NCBI RefSeq assembly: GCF_001514145.1
Contig: NZ_KQ948657.1
Location: 492,639 to 556,638, forward strand
Direction of reading: 5' to 3'
DNA: 64,000 nt
Source of the DNA: Streptomyces canus
Lineage (GTDB): Bacteria; Actinomycetota; Actinomycetes; Streptomycetales; Streptomycetaceae
A model generated the notes under the pieces. That model was not told the DNA's origin and did not search any database. It saw only the letters and a program-made list of their open reading frames with translations. This document shows, piece after piece, positions 8,378 to 18,043 of the stretch (the stretch's first letter is position 1; the number at the start of each line of letters is the position of its first letter). The translations under genes were made by a program, and so were the position numbers.

Positions 8378-9523
8378 GTGACCAGCATGACCGTCCGGCC
8401 GGCGGCCGACCTGCCCCGGCGGCCGGAAGGGCCGCAACCCGTAGGGCCGCCGTCCGCACCACGTCCCCGGGAGACCCGGATGCGGGCCCTGGACGGGCTG
8501 CGGCTGGTGGCCGCGCTGATGGTGGCGGCGTATCACTACGGCGGCCGGGGTGGCGAGATCACCAAGGCCTGGGGAAGTTCCGCACAACAGCAGTTCCCCA
8601 CGCTGCACACGTATTTCTCCTACGGCTGCCTCGGCGTCCAGGTCTTTTTCGTGATCAGCGGATTCGTGATCTGCATGAGCGGCTGGGGTCGGCCCCTGAA
8701 GTCGTTCTTCGCCTCCCGCGCCTCCCGGCTCCTGCCCGCGTACTGGTTCGCCGTTCTGCTGGTCACCGCGGTGTTCGCGCTGCCGGTGGTCGCCTACGAG
8801 GCGCTGTCGCCGAGCGACGTCCTGGTGAACCTGACCATGCTTCAGCAGCCGCTGGGCGTGGACCGGGTGCTCGGGGTGTGCTGGACGCTGTGGGCCGAGG
8901 TCCGCTTCTACGTCCTGTTCGCGCTGTGCGTGGTGCTGCCCGGTGCCTCCCGGCGCCGGGTGATCATGTTCTGTGCGGGCTGGACGCTGGCGGCGGCGAT
9001 CACACAGGCCGCGCACCAGCCGCTGCTCGACGTGGTGTTCATGCCCGAGTACGCCTCCTTCTTCATCGGCGGTGTCGGCCTCTACCTCGTCCACCGCGAC
9101 CGGCGGGACGTGTACGCGTGGGGCATCGTCGCCGTCAGCTTCCTGATCGGGCAGCACTACGCGGTCCGTTCGCTGTGGAACGCGTCCGACCCGAACGCCT
9201 TCGCCCACCGCACCACGCTGGGCATCGTGCTGGTGGTGGCCTTCGGCTTCCTCGCCGTCGCGGCGATCGCCCTGGGCTGGCTGAGCTGGGCGAACTGGCG
9301 CTGGCTGACGGTGGCCGGGGCGCTGACGTACCCCTTCTACCTGGTGCACGAGCACCTGGGCTGGGTGGTCGTGCACGAGCTGCACGTCCGGCTCGGCGTG
9401 CCCGCGGCCGGGACCTTCGCGCTGACGATCGTGGGGATGCTGCTGCTGGCCTGGCTGATGAACCGCTACGTCGAGAAGCCGCTGACGCCGCGTCTGCGCT
9501 CGGCACTGGGCCGCCGGCTCTGA
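8378..9523 (+). CDS. Acyltransferase family 3 membrane protein (OafA/YrhL-like)
   Basis: 381 residues with about ten membrane helices. The signature start RALDGLRLVAALMV followed by a histidine-containing YHYGG, and later QVFFVISGFVI, identify the acyltransferase_3 family, which O-acetylates or otherwise acylates surface polysaccharides, lipids or antibiotics. The closing EKPLTPRLR is typical of the family. The GTG at 8378 is preferred because AAGGGGA lies at the right distance upstream; ATG 8387 and GTG 8303 are alternatives. It is divergent from the GT29 operon, which makes acylation of the same glycan plausible but unproven. Confidence 0.87.
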   Translation: MTSMTVRPAADLPRRPEGPQPVGPPSAPRPRETRMRALDGLRLVAALMVAAYHYGGRGGEITKAWGSSAQQQFPTLHTYFSYGCLGVQVFFVISGFVICMSGWGRPLKSFFASRASRLLPAYWFAVLLVTAVFALPVVAYEALSPSDVLVNLTMLQQPLGVDRVLGVCWTLWAEVRFYVLFALCVVLPGASRRRVIMFCAGWTLAAAITQAAHQPLLDVVFMPEYASFFIGGVGLYLVHRDRRDVYAWGIVAVSFLIGQHYAVRSLWNASDPNAFAHRTTLGIVLVVAFGFLAVAAIALGWLSWANWRWLTVAGALTYPFYLVHEHLGWVVVHELHVRLGVPAAGTFALTIVGMLLLAWLMNRYVEKPLTPRLRSALGRRL

Positions 9524-9603
9524 AGCTGTTCACCTCTGAATGTGTTCACCGGACGTTCAGCGGGCCGCCAGTTGGGCCGGGCGTCAGCGAGCAAGCATGT
9601 CTC

Positions 9604-10476
9604 ATGGCCGACTCACAGCAGACCCCCATGCTCCCCGGTGAATTGAAGGACGTCCCTGGCTGGTTCCCGCCGCTCGACCAGCTGCTGTTCACCTGGTTCC
9701 TGGAGAAACAGCGGCTCGCCGGAGATCTCCTCGAACTCGGCGTCTACATGGGCAAGAGCGCGATCCTGCTCGGGCACCATCTGCGCCCGGGCGAGGCGTT
9801 CACCGTCTGCGACCTGTTCGGCGGCGAGGCCCCCGACGGCGCGAACCGCGCGGAGACCTCCAAGTCGTACGCCTCCCTCACCCGCGAGACCTTTGAGCGG
9901 AACTACCTCTCCTTCCACGACACCCTGCCGAGGGTGATCGAGGCCCCCACCTCGGTCATCTCCGGCGAGGTGAAGGCGGGCACCTGCCGCTTCGTCCACA
10001 TCGACGCCTCGCATCTGTACGAGCATGTGCGTGACGACATCGGCGCAGCGCGCGAGATCCTGCTGCCGGACGGGCTGGTCGTCCTGGACGACTTCCGCTC
10101 CGAGCACACCCCCGGTGTCTCCGTCGCCGTGTGGGAGGCCGTGCTGAACCGCGGGCTGCGGCCGATCTGCCTCAGCACGCAGAAGCTGTACGGGACGTGG
10201 GGGGACCCGGAGCCCGTCCAGGAGGAGCTGCTGGAGATGCTGCGAGGGCGGGCGGATGTGGGGCTGAGTGTGCAGGAGGCGGCCGGTCACCGGCTGATTC
10301 GGGCGCGGGCGCAGAAGATGCAGGCGCCGCCCTTCCCCCGCTCCCGGCACTATGTCGCGCCGGCGGCCACGCCCGTCCCCGCTCCGAAGCCGCGTCGGTC
10401 TCCGGCCAGGCGGATCGCCGTGGATCTGTTGCCGCCCGTGGTCACGCGTGCGGTGCGGAAGGTTCGGGCCCGGTAG
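9604..10476 (+). CDS. Class I SAM-dependent methyltransferase (TylF/Methyltransf_24 type)
   Basis: 290 residues. A Rossmann methyltransferase core spans about residues 25-220: LLELGVYMGKSA is the SAM-binding loop, FTVCDLFGG the second strand, HIDASHLYEHVRDDI and LVVLDDF the catalytic-side strands seen in TylF/macrocin-type O-methyltransferases. The C-terminal 60 residues are basic and Pro/Ala-rich, unlike the core. It lies 80 bases after the acyltransferase on the same strand, so it may methylate a sugar of the same glycan. The ATG 9604 has only a weak ribosome site but no in-frame alternative exists upstream. Its last 35 bases overlap the end of the convergent tetR gene. Confidence 0.85.
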   Translation: MADSQQTPMLPGELKDVPGWFPPLDQLLFTWFLEKQRLAGDLLELGVYMGKSAILLGHHLRPGEAFTVCDLFGGEAPDGANRAETSKSYASLTRETFERNYLSFHDTLPRVIEAPTSVISGEVKAGTCRFVHIDASHLYEHVRDDIGAAREILLPDGLVVLDDFRSEHTPGVSVAVWEAVLNRGLRPICLSTQKLYGTWGDPEPVQEELLEMLRGRADVGLSVQEAAGHRLIRARAQKMQAPPFPRSRHYVAPAATPVPAPKPRRSPARRIAVDLLPPVVTRAVRKVRAR

Positions 10477-11119
10477 GCAGGTACTGCTTCTCGATTCCCG
10501 CCAGCACCAGGGCCAGCCCCTCCTCGTAATGCCGCTCGAAGTCCTGGAAGATCTCCGCGCCCGCCGCCGCCGACAACGGGAAGCCGTCCATCAGGCGGGC
10601 GCGTTCCGCCACGTCGAAGCCTTCTCGGCGCTCGCCGGGCAGGGGCTCCACGCCCTGCTCCTCGGTGACGAAGCCCAGGGTGTAGAGGTACGACGTCGAT
10701 GTGGCCCGGACCGCCTGGGCGAGGGTGAAGCCGGCGGCCGTGAAGAGACGGAGGGTCTCCTCCATCTGCTCGACGTGGACCAGACCCGTGAAGCGTGAGC
10801 CGCTGTAGACCTTGGCGCCGTCGCGGTAGCCGAGCAGGGCGGTGCGCAGGCCGCGGTTGGACTTGAGCAGGCGTTCGCGCCAGGTGTCCGACGGGTCGAG
10901 CTGGGTCCCGGCGACCATGCGCCGGAACATCTCCGTCGCCATCTCGTCGAGCAGCGCCTGCTTGTCCTTGAAGTGCCAGTACAGGGCAGGGGCCTTGACG
11001 TCGAGTTCCTTGGCGATGGCCCGCAGGGTGAGGCCGTCGAGGCCCACCTCGTTCAGGAGCTTCAGGGCGGTGTCGGCGACCCGGGCGCGGTCCAGGGGCG
11101 GGCGTTTCTCCGTACTCAC
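10442..11119 (-). CDS. TetR family transcriptional regulator (TetR_C class)
   Basis: 225 residues. The N-terminal helix-turn-helix is clear (LTLRAIAKELDVKAPALYWH, about residues 25-45), and the C-terminal part resembles the tetracycline-repressor-type ligand domain. GTG 11119 is chosen because the HTH then sits at the usual distance from the N terminus. It is divergent from a FAD monooxygenase gene, and the 70-base intergenic region holds two near-identical 15-base palindromes, the likely binding sites. Expected role: a repressor of itself and the monooxygenase, released by a small aromatic or antibiotic-like ligand (inference). Confidence 0.9.
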   Translation of the reverse strand: MSTEKRPPLDRARVADTALKLLNEVGLDGLTLRAIAKELDVKAPALYWHFKDKQALLDEMATEMFRRMVAGTQLDPSDTWRERLLKSNRGLRTALLGYRDGAKVYSGSRFTGLVHVEQMEETLRLFTAAGFTLAQAVRATSTSYLYTLGFVTEEQGVEPLPGERREGFDVAERARLMDGFPLSAAAGAEIFQDFERHYEEGLALVLAGIEKQYLPTGPEPSAPHA

Positions 11120-11128
11120 GCTTGACAG

Positions 11129-11143
11129 CTTAACAGCGTTAAG
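11129..11143. promoter_or_regulatory. TetR operator, copy 1
   Basis: Palindrome CTTAACAGCGTTAAG. It lies just after a TTGACA hexamer (11122-11127) that reads as the -35 element for the rightward monooxygenase gene, with CACTCT at 11146-11151 as a weak -10 candidate; a bound repressor would sit in the promoter spacer. It is also only 10 bases upstream of the tetR start, so it could control both directions. Confidence 0.75.
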
Positions 11144-11165
11144 GGCACTCTCTACGGCAGCGGCA

Positions 11166-11180
11166 CTTAACAGTGTTAAG
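11166..11180. promoter_or_regulatory. TetR operator, copy 2
   Basis: Palindrome CTTAACAGTGTTAAG, differing from copy 1 by one base, with centres 37 bases apart. Its last bases run into the AAGGAG ribosome site (11178-11183) of the monooxygenase gene, so a bound protein would block transcription near its start. Confidence 0.75.
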
Positions 11181-11189
11181 GAGATGGGT

Positions 11190-12587
11190 ATGAACACGGA
11201 TGTACTGGTCGTCGGCGCCGGCCCCACGGGGCTCGCCCTCGGCATCGACCTCGCCCGGCGGGGCGTGGACGCGCTGGTCGTGGAGAAGGCGGACCGGCTG
11301 TTCCCGGGCTCACGCGGCAAGGGCCTCCAGCCGCGCACGATGGAGGTCTTCGACGACCTCGGCGTGCTCGACGCGATCCTCGCCGTCGGCGGGACCTACC
11401 CGGTCGGCATGGTCTGGCAGGACGGCGAGCGGGTCGGCGAACACCGGATGTTCGACCCGGCCGAGGCGACGGAGGACTCGCCGTACAACGCGCCGTGGAT
11501 GGTGCCGCAGTGGCGCACCCAGGAGGTGCTGTTCGCACGGCTGGAGGAGCTGGGCGGGCGGGTGTCCTTCGGCCTGGAGGTCGTGGGGTTCGAGCAGGAC
11601 GCGGACGGGGTGACCGTGCGCTTCGCGGCGGGCGCGGACGTCCGCGCCCGGTACGTGGTCGCCGCCGACGGCGGGCGCTCCGTCGTCCGCCGGACGCTCG
11701 GCATCGGCATGACCGGCGAGACGGTCGACCCGAACCCCCTCCTCGTCGCGGACGTCCGCATCACCGGCCTCGACCGGGACAACTGGCACGTCTTCCCGCC
11801 GCGCGGCGAGAGCGGCTACCTCGCGATCTGCCCGCTCGCCGGCACCGAGGACTTCCAGCTCGTGGCCCAGTTCCCGGAGGGCACTCAGGTGGACCTGTCC
11901 CTCGACGCCGTCCGCGCGGTCGTCGCGGCCCGCTCCCACCTGGCCGCCGAGTCGGTGACCGAGGTCCGCTGGGCCTCCGACTTCCGGCCCCGCGCGGCCC
12001 TCGCGGACCGTTTCCGCTCCGGCCGGATCTTCCTCGCCGGTGACGCGGCCCACGTCCACTCCCCAGCGGGCGGCCAGGGCCTGAACACGAGCGTCCAGGA
12101 CGCGTACAACCTGGGCTGGAAGCTGGGCGCGGTGCTGCGGGACGGTGCCCCGGCCGCCCTCCTGGACACCTACGAGGAGGAACGCCGGCCCATCGCCGCG
12201 CACATGCTCGGCATCTCGACGGGCGTGCACCGGGGCGAGGTCCGGCGCGGCGAGGCGACCCGCCAACTGGGCCTGGGTTACCCGGACTCGTCCCTGACGG
12301 AGGAGACACGCACGGCACCGAGCGGGCTCCGCGCGGGCGATCGCGCCCCCGACGGCAAGCTGGGCGACGTCCGCCTCTTCGATGCGTTCCGGGGCCCGCA
12401 CTGGACGCTGGTGGCGGTGGGCGTGGAGGCACCGGAGCTGCCGGAGTCCGTGCGTGTGGTCACCGGCGAGGACCAGCCGTCGTACGGGAAGGGGCTGTTC
12501 CTGGTGCGTCCGGACGGCTATGTGGGCTGGGCGGGTGAGGACGCCTCGACGCTGGTGGGTTATGTCGGCCGCAGGGTCACGCGCTAG
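11190..12587 (+). CDS. FAD-dependent aromatic monooxygenase (PHBH-type, rifampicin/tetracycline hydroxylase-like)
   Basis: 465 residues. FAD-binding motifs in order: GAGPTG near the N terminus, the DG motif ADGGRSVVRRTLG, and the ribityl-binding GDAAHVHSPAGGQGLNTS. This is the group A flavoprotein monooxygenase family that hydroxylates aromatic rings with NAD(P)H and O2; members modify polyketides or inactivate rifamycins and tetracyclines. The C-terminal thioredoxin-like region is present but short. ATG 11190 has AAGGAG six bases upstream; ATG 11184 is too close to it. Controlled by the divergent TetR gene through two operators. The substrate cannot be inferred. Confidence 0.9.
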   Translation: MNTDVLVVGAGPTGLALGIDLARRGVDALVVEKADRLFPGSRGKGLQPRTMEVFDDLGVLDAILAVGGTYPVGMVWQDGERVGEHRMFDPAEATEDSPYNAPWMVPQWRTQEVLFARLEELGGRVSFGLEVVGFEQDADGVTVRFAAGADVRARYVVAADGGRSVVRRTLGIGMTGETVDPNPLLVADVRITGLDRDNWHVFPPRGESGYLAICPLAGTEDFQLVAQFPEGTQVDLSLDAVRAVVAARSHLAAESVTEVRWASDFRPRAALADRFRSGRIFLAGDAAHVHSPAGGQGLNTSVQDAYNLGWKLGAVLRDGAPAALLDTYEEERRPIAAHMLGISTGVHRGEVRRGEATRQLGLGYPDSSLTEETRTAPSGLRAGDRAPDGKLGDVRLFDAFRGPHWTLVAVGVEAPELPESVRVVTGEDQPSYGKGLFLVRPDGYVGWAGEDASTLVGYVGRRVTR

Positions 12588-13227
12588 CGAACGACAACTT
12601 CACCGCGAACCCGAGGAACAGCGCCCCCGCCGCCGAAGTGGCTCCCGCCGACAACCGCCGTCGGCGCCGGAAGGCGTCCGCCAGCCTCGTCCCGCCGAAG
12701 ATCAGCGCGGTGAGGTACAGGAAGCTGGCCAGCTGGGCGAAGGCTCCCAGGACGACGAACGAGATCGCCGGATACGCGTAGCCCGGATCCACGAACTGCA
12801 CGAAGAAGGCGACGAAGAACAGGATCGCCTTGGGGTTGAACAGGCTGACCACGAGGGCCCTGCGATACGGCCGCTCGTCACCGGCCCCGGTGACAGGAGC
12901 CTCCTCGGCGGTCTGCTCCCGCCGGGTCCGCCACATCCCCCACGCGGCCCGCAGCATCCCCACCGCGAGCCAGGTCAGATACCCGGCCCCCGCGTACTTC
13001 ACGATCCCGAACAGCACGGCGTTGGCCTGGAGCAGCGAGGCGACCCCGGCCGCGGACAGGGTCATCAGCACCGTGTCCCCGCACCAGACGCCCGCCGCCG
13101 CCGTGTAGCCCGCCCGCACGCCCCGCCGCGCGGCGACGGAGACGACGTACAGCGAGTTGGGCCCGGGCAGCAGGACGATCAGGACGAGGCCGGCCAGATA
13201 GGTGGGGAGGTCGATGACACCGAACAT
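12577..13227 (-). CDS. LysE/RhtB family amino acid exporter
   Basis: 216 residues with about six membrane helices. The LPGPNSLYVV motif in the first helix region and SLFNPKAILFFVAFF in the middle are hallmarks of the LysE/RhtB family, which export amino acids and derivatives. A basic-rich loop (about 128-150) separates the two halves. It converges with the monooxygenase gene, overlapping by 11 bases, and lies 17 bases downstream of the mutase gene on the same strand, so it may be cotranscribed with it. The substrate is unknown. Confidence 0.9.
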   Translation of the reverse strand: MFGVIDLPTYLAGLVLIVLLPGPNSLYVVSVAARRGVRAGYTAAAGVWCGDTVLMTLSAAGVASLLQANAVLFGIVKYAGAGYLTWLAVGMLRAAWGMWRTRREQTAEEAPVTGAGDERPYRRALVVSLFNPKAILFFVAFFVQFVDPGYAYPAISFVVLGAFAQLASFLYLTALIFGGTRLADAFRRRRRLSAGATSAAGALFLGFAVKLSFASA

Positions 13228-13244
13228 GGGAACGAGTGTCGCAC

Positions 13245-14825
<1,581 letters not shown>

Positions 14826-14933
14826 GCCCACCACCGTATTGCGGTCTCGGGCGAAGCGCCGCCGGGTCGTTCGCAACCGGCCGTCCGGGGGGAGACATCT
14901 CAGGGGATGCCGGTGAGACGACAGGGGGTCCGG

Positions 14934-15770
14934 ATGCGTACTACGGGCATGGGGAGATCGTTCGCCGCACTGCTGGTCCTGGCGATGGCCTGCGGCTGTA
15001 CGGTGCGGACCGCCGACGGGGACGGCGACGGGAAGCGGCATCTGCCGGTACGGATCGAGGTCCCGAAGCGCAGTACGCCACCGGCGGACGACGACCCGAA
15101 GCCGAGTGCGACACCGTCCGCTCCTTCCGCCGCGCCCGCCGCCGTGCTGTGGTCGCGCGGCGACTCGGGGCGGGACGTGCGGGAGTTGCAGGCCCGGCTC
15201 CGGCAGGTCGCGTGGCTCTACGACGGACCGACGGGGTCGTACGACGATCTCACCGAACGGGCCGTCAAGGGGTTCCAGGGCAAGCGCGGGCTGCCGAGGA
15301 CCGGGAAGACCGACACGGTCACCTGGAAGCGGCTGAAGGACATGACCCAGAAGCCCGGTAAGTGGGAGCTGTATCTGATGGGCGGGCAGCCGGCCGACGC
15401 GCCGGACGCTCGCTGTCTGACCGGGCGGGTGCTGTGCATCAGCAAGACGAGCCGGACACTGCGCTGGATGATCGACGGCCGGACGGTGACGACCGTGCCG
15501 GTCCGCTTCGGGTCGGTGGGGACGCCGACCCGTGAGGGCGTGTTCAGCGTCTACTGGAAGTCCCGGCACCATGTGTCGACGCTCTACGACTCCCCGATGC
15601 CGTACGCCATGTTCTTCAGTGGCGGCCAGGCGGTGCACTACTCGGCCGACTTCGCGGCCCACGGATACGCGGGTGCCTCGCACGGCTGCGTGAACGTGCG
15701 GGACGAGGCGGCGATCGCCGGCCTGTTCGCCCAGGTACGGAACGGCGACAAGGTCGTCGTCCACTGGTGA
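14934..15770 (+). CDS. Secreted L,D-transpeptidase with peptidoglycan-binding domain
   Basis: 278 residues: a signal sequence with a lipobox-like end (LAMACGC), a Pro/Ser linker, a PG_binding_1 domain (about 72-130, [12 protein letters not shown]) and a YkuD catalytic domain (about 150-278). The active-site pattern H243...S249-H-G-C252-x-N is complete, so it should make 3-3 peptidoglycan cross-links or attach proteins to the wall, outside the membrane. ATG 14934 is preceded by GGGGG; ATG 14907 is an alternative but adds nothing recognisable. Divergent from the mutase gene. Confidence 0.92.
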   Translation: MRTTGMGRSFAALLVLAMACGCTVRTADGDGDGKRHLPVRIEVPKRSTPPADDDPKPSATPSAPSAAPAAVLWSRGDSGRDVRELQARLRQVAWLYDGPTGSYDDLTERAVKGFQGKRGLPRTGKTDTVTWKRLKDMTQKPGKWELYLMGGQPADAPDARCLTGRVLCISKTSRTLRWMIDGRTVTTVPVRFGSVGTPTREGVFSVYWKSRHHVSTLYDSPMPYAMFFSGGQAVHYSADFAAHGYAGASHGCVNVRDEAAIAGLFAQVRNGDKVVVHW

Positions 15771-15929
15771 GTTCCGCGAGGAGGATCAGGGGCGCGGACG
15801 GGACCGGGGGAACGTGTCCCGCCCGCGCCAGGTGCACGAGCCGTAGGTACGGGGGGAACCCCGGCTCTGTGCGACGGCCGATGACCAGTCGGCTCACTCA
15901 GTACTGCGCCTCAGCGGCCGAAAACGTCA

Positions 15930-15959
15930 CACCCACCGCGACCGAAATCGTGGTGGGTG
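15930..15959. terminator. Hairpin between convergent genes
   Basis: Arms CACCCACCGCGA (15930-15941) and TCGTGGTGGGTG (15948-15959) pair over 12 bases with one mismatch and a six-base loop. It sits between the ends of the transpeptidase gene and the convergent anti-sigma-like gene and can serve both. The rest of 15771-15991 shows nothing else recognisable. Confidence 0.65.
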
Positions 15960-15991
15960 AGAAAAGTGCAGGTCAGCGACGCGTGGAGTGG

Positions 15992-17053
15992 TCAGATCGC
16001 GCTGTACGACGGGCTCGGCCGCGGGGTCGGCGACATCGTTGCCCCGGGCGAGGTGAGCGGGGCGTCCGAGGCGCCGCCGTCCGGGTCGTGGTGGTTCCTG
16101 CCGGGGGACGTGAACTGGCCGTCGCCGTCGCCGTGGCCGTTCCCGTGCCCGTTCCGGTCTCCGTGGCCGTTCCGGTCCTCGTGGCCGCTCGTGTCGTTGT
16201 CGTCGTTGTTGCCGGAGTCCTCGGCCTTGCCGTCGCCCGTCCGGTCGTCGGGGGCCGCCTTGGCGTCGCCCCGGGTGCCGGCGCCGGACAGGACACCCCT
16301 GCAGTACTTCCACACCCGCGAGGTGCCGCCGGCCGCGTTCTCCAGGGAACGCTTGCGGGTCGGGTCGAGGTTCTTGCCGTCACGCATGTCCCGGCAGGCC
16401 GAGACGGATCCGTTCCAGTCCCTGCGGGGTCGTACGCCCGGCCCTTCGGAACCCGTGTCGGGCGCCGCGCCGGTGTCACCGCGTGCCGTGTCCCGGGAGC
16501 CCGCCCCACCGGAGGGGGAGTTCTCGGGCGAGGGCGCGACCTCAGGGGCCGAGGGCGAGACGAGCGGGCGGTCCGGGGTGACGGCGGCCGACACCGACGC
16601 GGCGGGTTCCGGTTCGCCGTCCCCGAAGTGCGGCAGGACTCCGGTTCCGGCCGCGACGGCCACTCCGCCGACCATGCCCACGGCCAGTACGGCGGCCAGT
16701 GCGAGGTGCGCGGGGCGCCGCCGACGGGGACGGCGGGCCCCCGCGTCCGGTGCGCCGATCCGCACGAGACCGGTGTCGGAGCGGCCGGCTCCGGGCCGGT
16801 TCCGGCCCCGGGCGGCCGGGCTCACCCAGTCGTCCGCACGATCCGCGCGCACCCTGCGGAACGCGGCCAGCGCGGCCTCCTCGCCGGGAAGTCCGCCGCT
16901 GGTCGGCGCGGGTTCCGTGGTCAGCGCCTCCAGCGTTTTCGCGAGCCGTTCTGCGTGGTCGCGGTCGGCCGCGTCGACAGCTTCCAGTGACTCGCCGCGC
17001 AGCAACCGCTCCGCTGTCTCGAGGTCCAGCCACTCGTAGCTCTCGTCGGCCAT
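15992..17053 (-). CDS. Anti-sigma-like membrane protein with two-cysteine ectodomain and His/Gly/Asp-rich tail
   Basis: 353 residues: a cytoplasmic N-terminal part (about 1-110), one membrane helix (about 115-137), then an extracellular region. The N-terminal part shares an E-A-x-x-A-x-A-A-F-R pattern with the protein at 18044-18784. The ectodomain has C-x30-C (CRDMRD ... VWKYC), and the C-terminal tail is built of NGHGDRNGHG-like repeats. It starts at ATG 17053 overlapping the sigma gene stop (TGATG); GTG 17056 is equally possible. By position it should control the upstream ECF sigma factor from the membrane (inference); it has no classic zinc anti-sigma HxxxCxxC. Confidence 0.72.
   Translation of the reverse strand: MADESYEWLDLETAERLLRGESLEAVDAADRDHAERLAKTLEALTTEPAPTSGGLPGEEAALAAFRRVRADRADDWVSPAARGRNRPGAGRSDTGLVRIGAPDAGARRPRRRRPAHLALAAVLAVGMVGGVAVAAGTGVLPHFGDGEPEPAASVSAAVTPDRPLVSPSAPEVAPSPENSPSGGAGSRDTARGDTGAAPDTGSEGPGVRPRRDWNGSVSACRDMRDGKNLDPTRKRSLENAAGGTSRVWKYCRGVLSGAGTRGDAKAAPDDRTGDGKAEDSGNNDDNDTSGHEDRNGHGDRNGHGNGHGDGDGQFTSPGRNHHDPDGGASDAPLTSPGATMSPTPRPSPSYSAI
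16112..16190. repeat. Low-complexity repeat encoding Gly/His/Asp-rich tail
   Basis: Short iterations of CCGTGGCCGTTCC-like units on the + strand, which encode the repeated N-G-H-G-D of the anti-sigma-like protein (minus strand). Such tracts change length easily. Confidence 0.6.
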
Positions 17054-17715
17054 CACATGTCCTTCTGCGTCCGCGGACGCATATGCGTCACACTCGCGGA
17101 CGTCACCGCACTGTCCTGCGGTTCTCGCTGGGGCGGCAGGGCATCGAGTGCGCCGGCCGATTCCGGATCCTCGCCGAGGAGCTCGGCGAGCCGTTTCAGA
17201 CCACGGTGCGCGGCCGTGCGTACCGCGCCGGGACGCTTGCCGAGGGTCTCGGCGGCGGTCTTGGCATCCAGGCCGACCACCACCCGCAGCACCACTGCCT
17301 CGGCCTGGTCCTGGGGCAGCCGGGCGATGAGCGAGAGGGTGCTGCCGGTGGCCAGCGCCTCGATGGCCTCGCCCGCGGTGTCCGACTCTGCGGGCTTCCC
17401 GGTCAGCTCGGTCTCGTCGCCGCCGATGGCGGGTCGGCGGCCGCGCATCCGGATGTGGTCGAGGGCGCGGTTGCGGGCTATCCGTGCGGCCCAGCCGCGG
17501 AAGCGGTCCGCGTCCCCGTCGAACCGGTCCAGGTCACGGGCTATCTGGAGCCAGGCCTCGGAGGCCACGTCCTCGGCGTCCGGATCACCGACCAGTGTCC
17601 GGACGTATCCGAGCAGCCGCGGGTGCACCGCGCGGTACACAGTCCGGAACGCGGTCTCGTCCCCGTCCTGTGCCGCAAGCACCGCGGCAGTCAACTCCGC
17701 GTCGTCCCCCAGCAC
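17053..17715 (-). CDS. RNA polymerase ECF sigma factor
   Basis: 220 residues with region 2 at about 15-85 (DPDAEDVASEAWLQIARDL, then FRGWAARIARNRALDHIR) and region 4 at about 125-185 (LPQDQAEAVVLRVVVGLDAKTAAETLGKRPGAVRTAAHRGL). GTG 17715 has GAGGA seven bases upstream. It is followed with a one-base overlap by the membrane protein at 15992-17053, the usual sigma/anti-sigma arrangement. It is closely similar throughout to the sigma factor at 18781-19371, so the two pairs arose by duplication. Confidence 0.93.
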   Translation of the reverse strand: MLGDDAELTAAVLAAQDGDETAFRTVYRAVHPRLLGYVRTLVGDPDAEDVASEAWLQIARDLDRFDGDADRFRGWAARIARNRALDHIRMRGRRPAIGGDETELTGKPAESDTAGEAIEALATGSTLSLIARLPQDQAEAVVLRVVVGLDAKTAAETLGKRPGAVRTAAHRGLKRLAELLGEDPESAGALDALPPQREPQDSAVTSASVTHMRPRTQKDM

Positions 17716-18043
17716 CCGTGAATCCTCAATACATGGTCGCGATCGATGGTCGCCGCTTCGAGCCGTCGAGGGGTTGTGGTGATCGCTCGAGAGTCGCGCT
17801 GATCATTCAACTTCCGCGCCCGGCGCGAAAGGCACGTTACGACTTGAAACCGCTGCTCGTCCATGTCCGTACAAATTGCAACTACCTCGTGATCCGAGGC
17901 CGGCCCTGCGGGGTGTGACAGAAACCGCACCCATGGCGCTGAAGGAAGTACGGGCCGCCGCGCGGCCCGTGCCGCGCGACGGCCGGGGCCTCTCCTGTGG
18001 GGGGTGGCGGCCCCGGTCGTCTCCGCGGTTCACCCGCGCCGGG
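17716..18043. other. 328-base gap between the two ECF pairs: sigma promoter region plus hairpins
   Basis: No protein-coding frame here looks real. The left part (17716-17860) must hold the promoter of the leftward sigma gene, but I cannot assign convincing -35/-10 boxes; ATGGTCGC is repeated at 17733 and 17747. The right part holds two hairpins downstream of the upstream anti-sigma-like gene, listed separately. Confidence 0.5.
17950..18021 (-). terminator. Double hairpin after the anti-sigma-like gene
   Basis: Two GC-rich stem-loops: ACGGGCCGC/GCGGCCCGT (17950-17970, three-base loop) and arms at 17978-17990 and 18009-18021 (13 pairs, one mismatch). They begin 22 bases beyond the stop of the gene ending at 18044 and would separate the two sigma/anti-sigma transcripts. 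Confidence 0.6.

Noticed and set aside
17716..18043. Small frames in the 328-base gap
   Set aside because: They are Arg/Pro/Thr-rich, lack ribosome sites and overlap hairpins.
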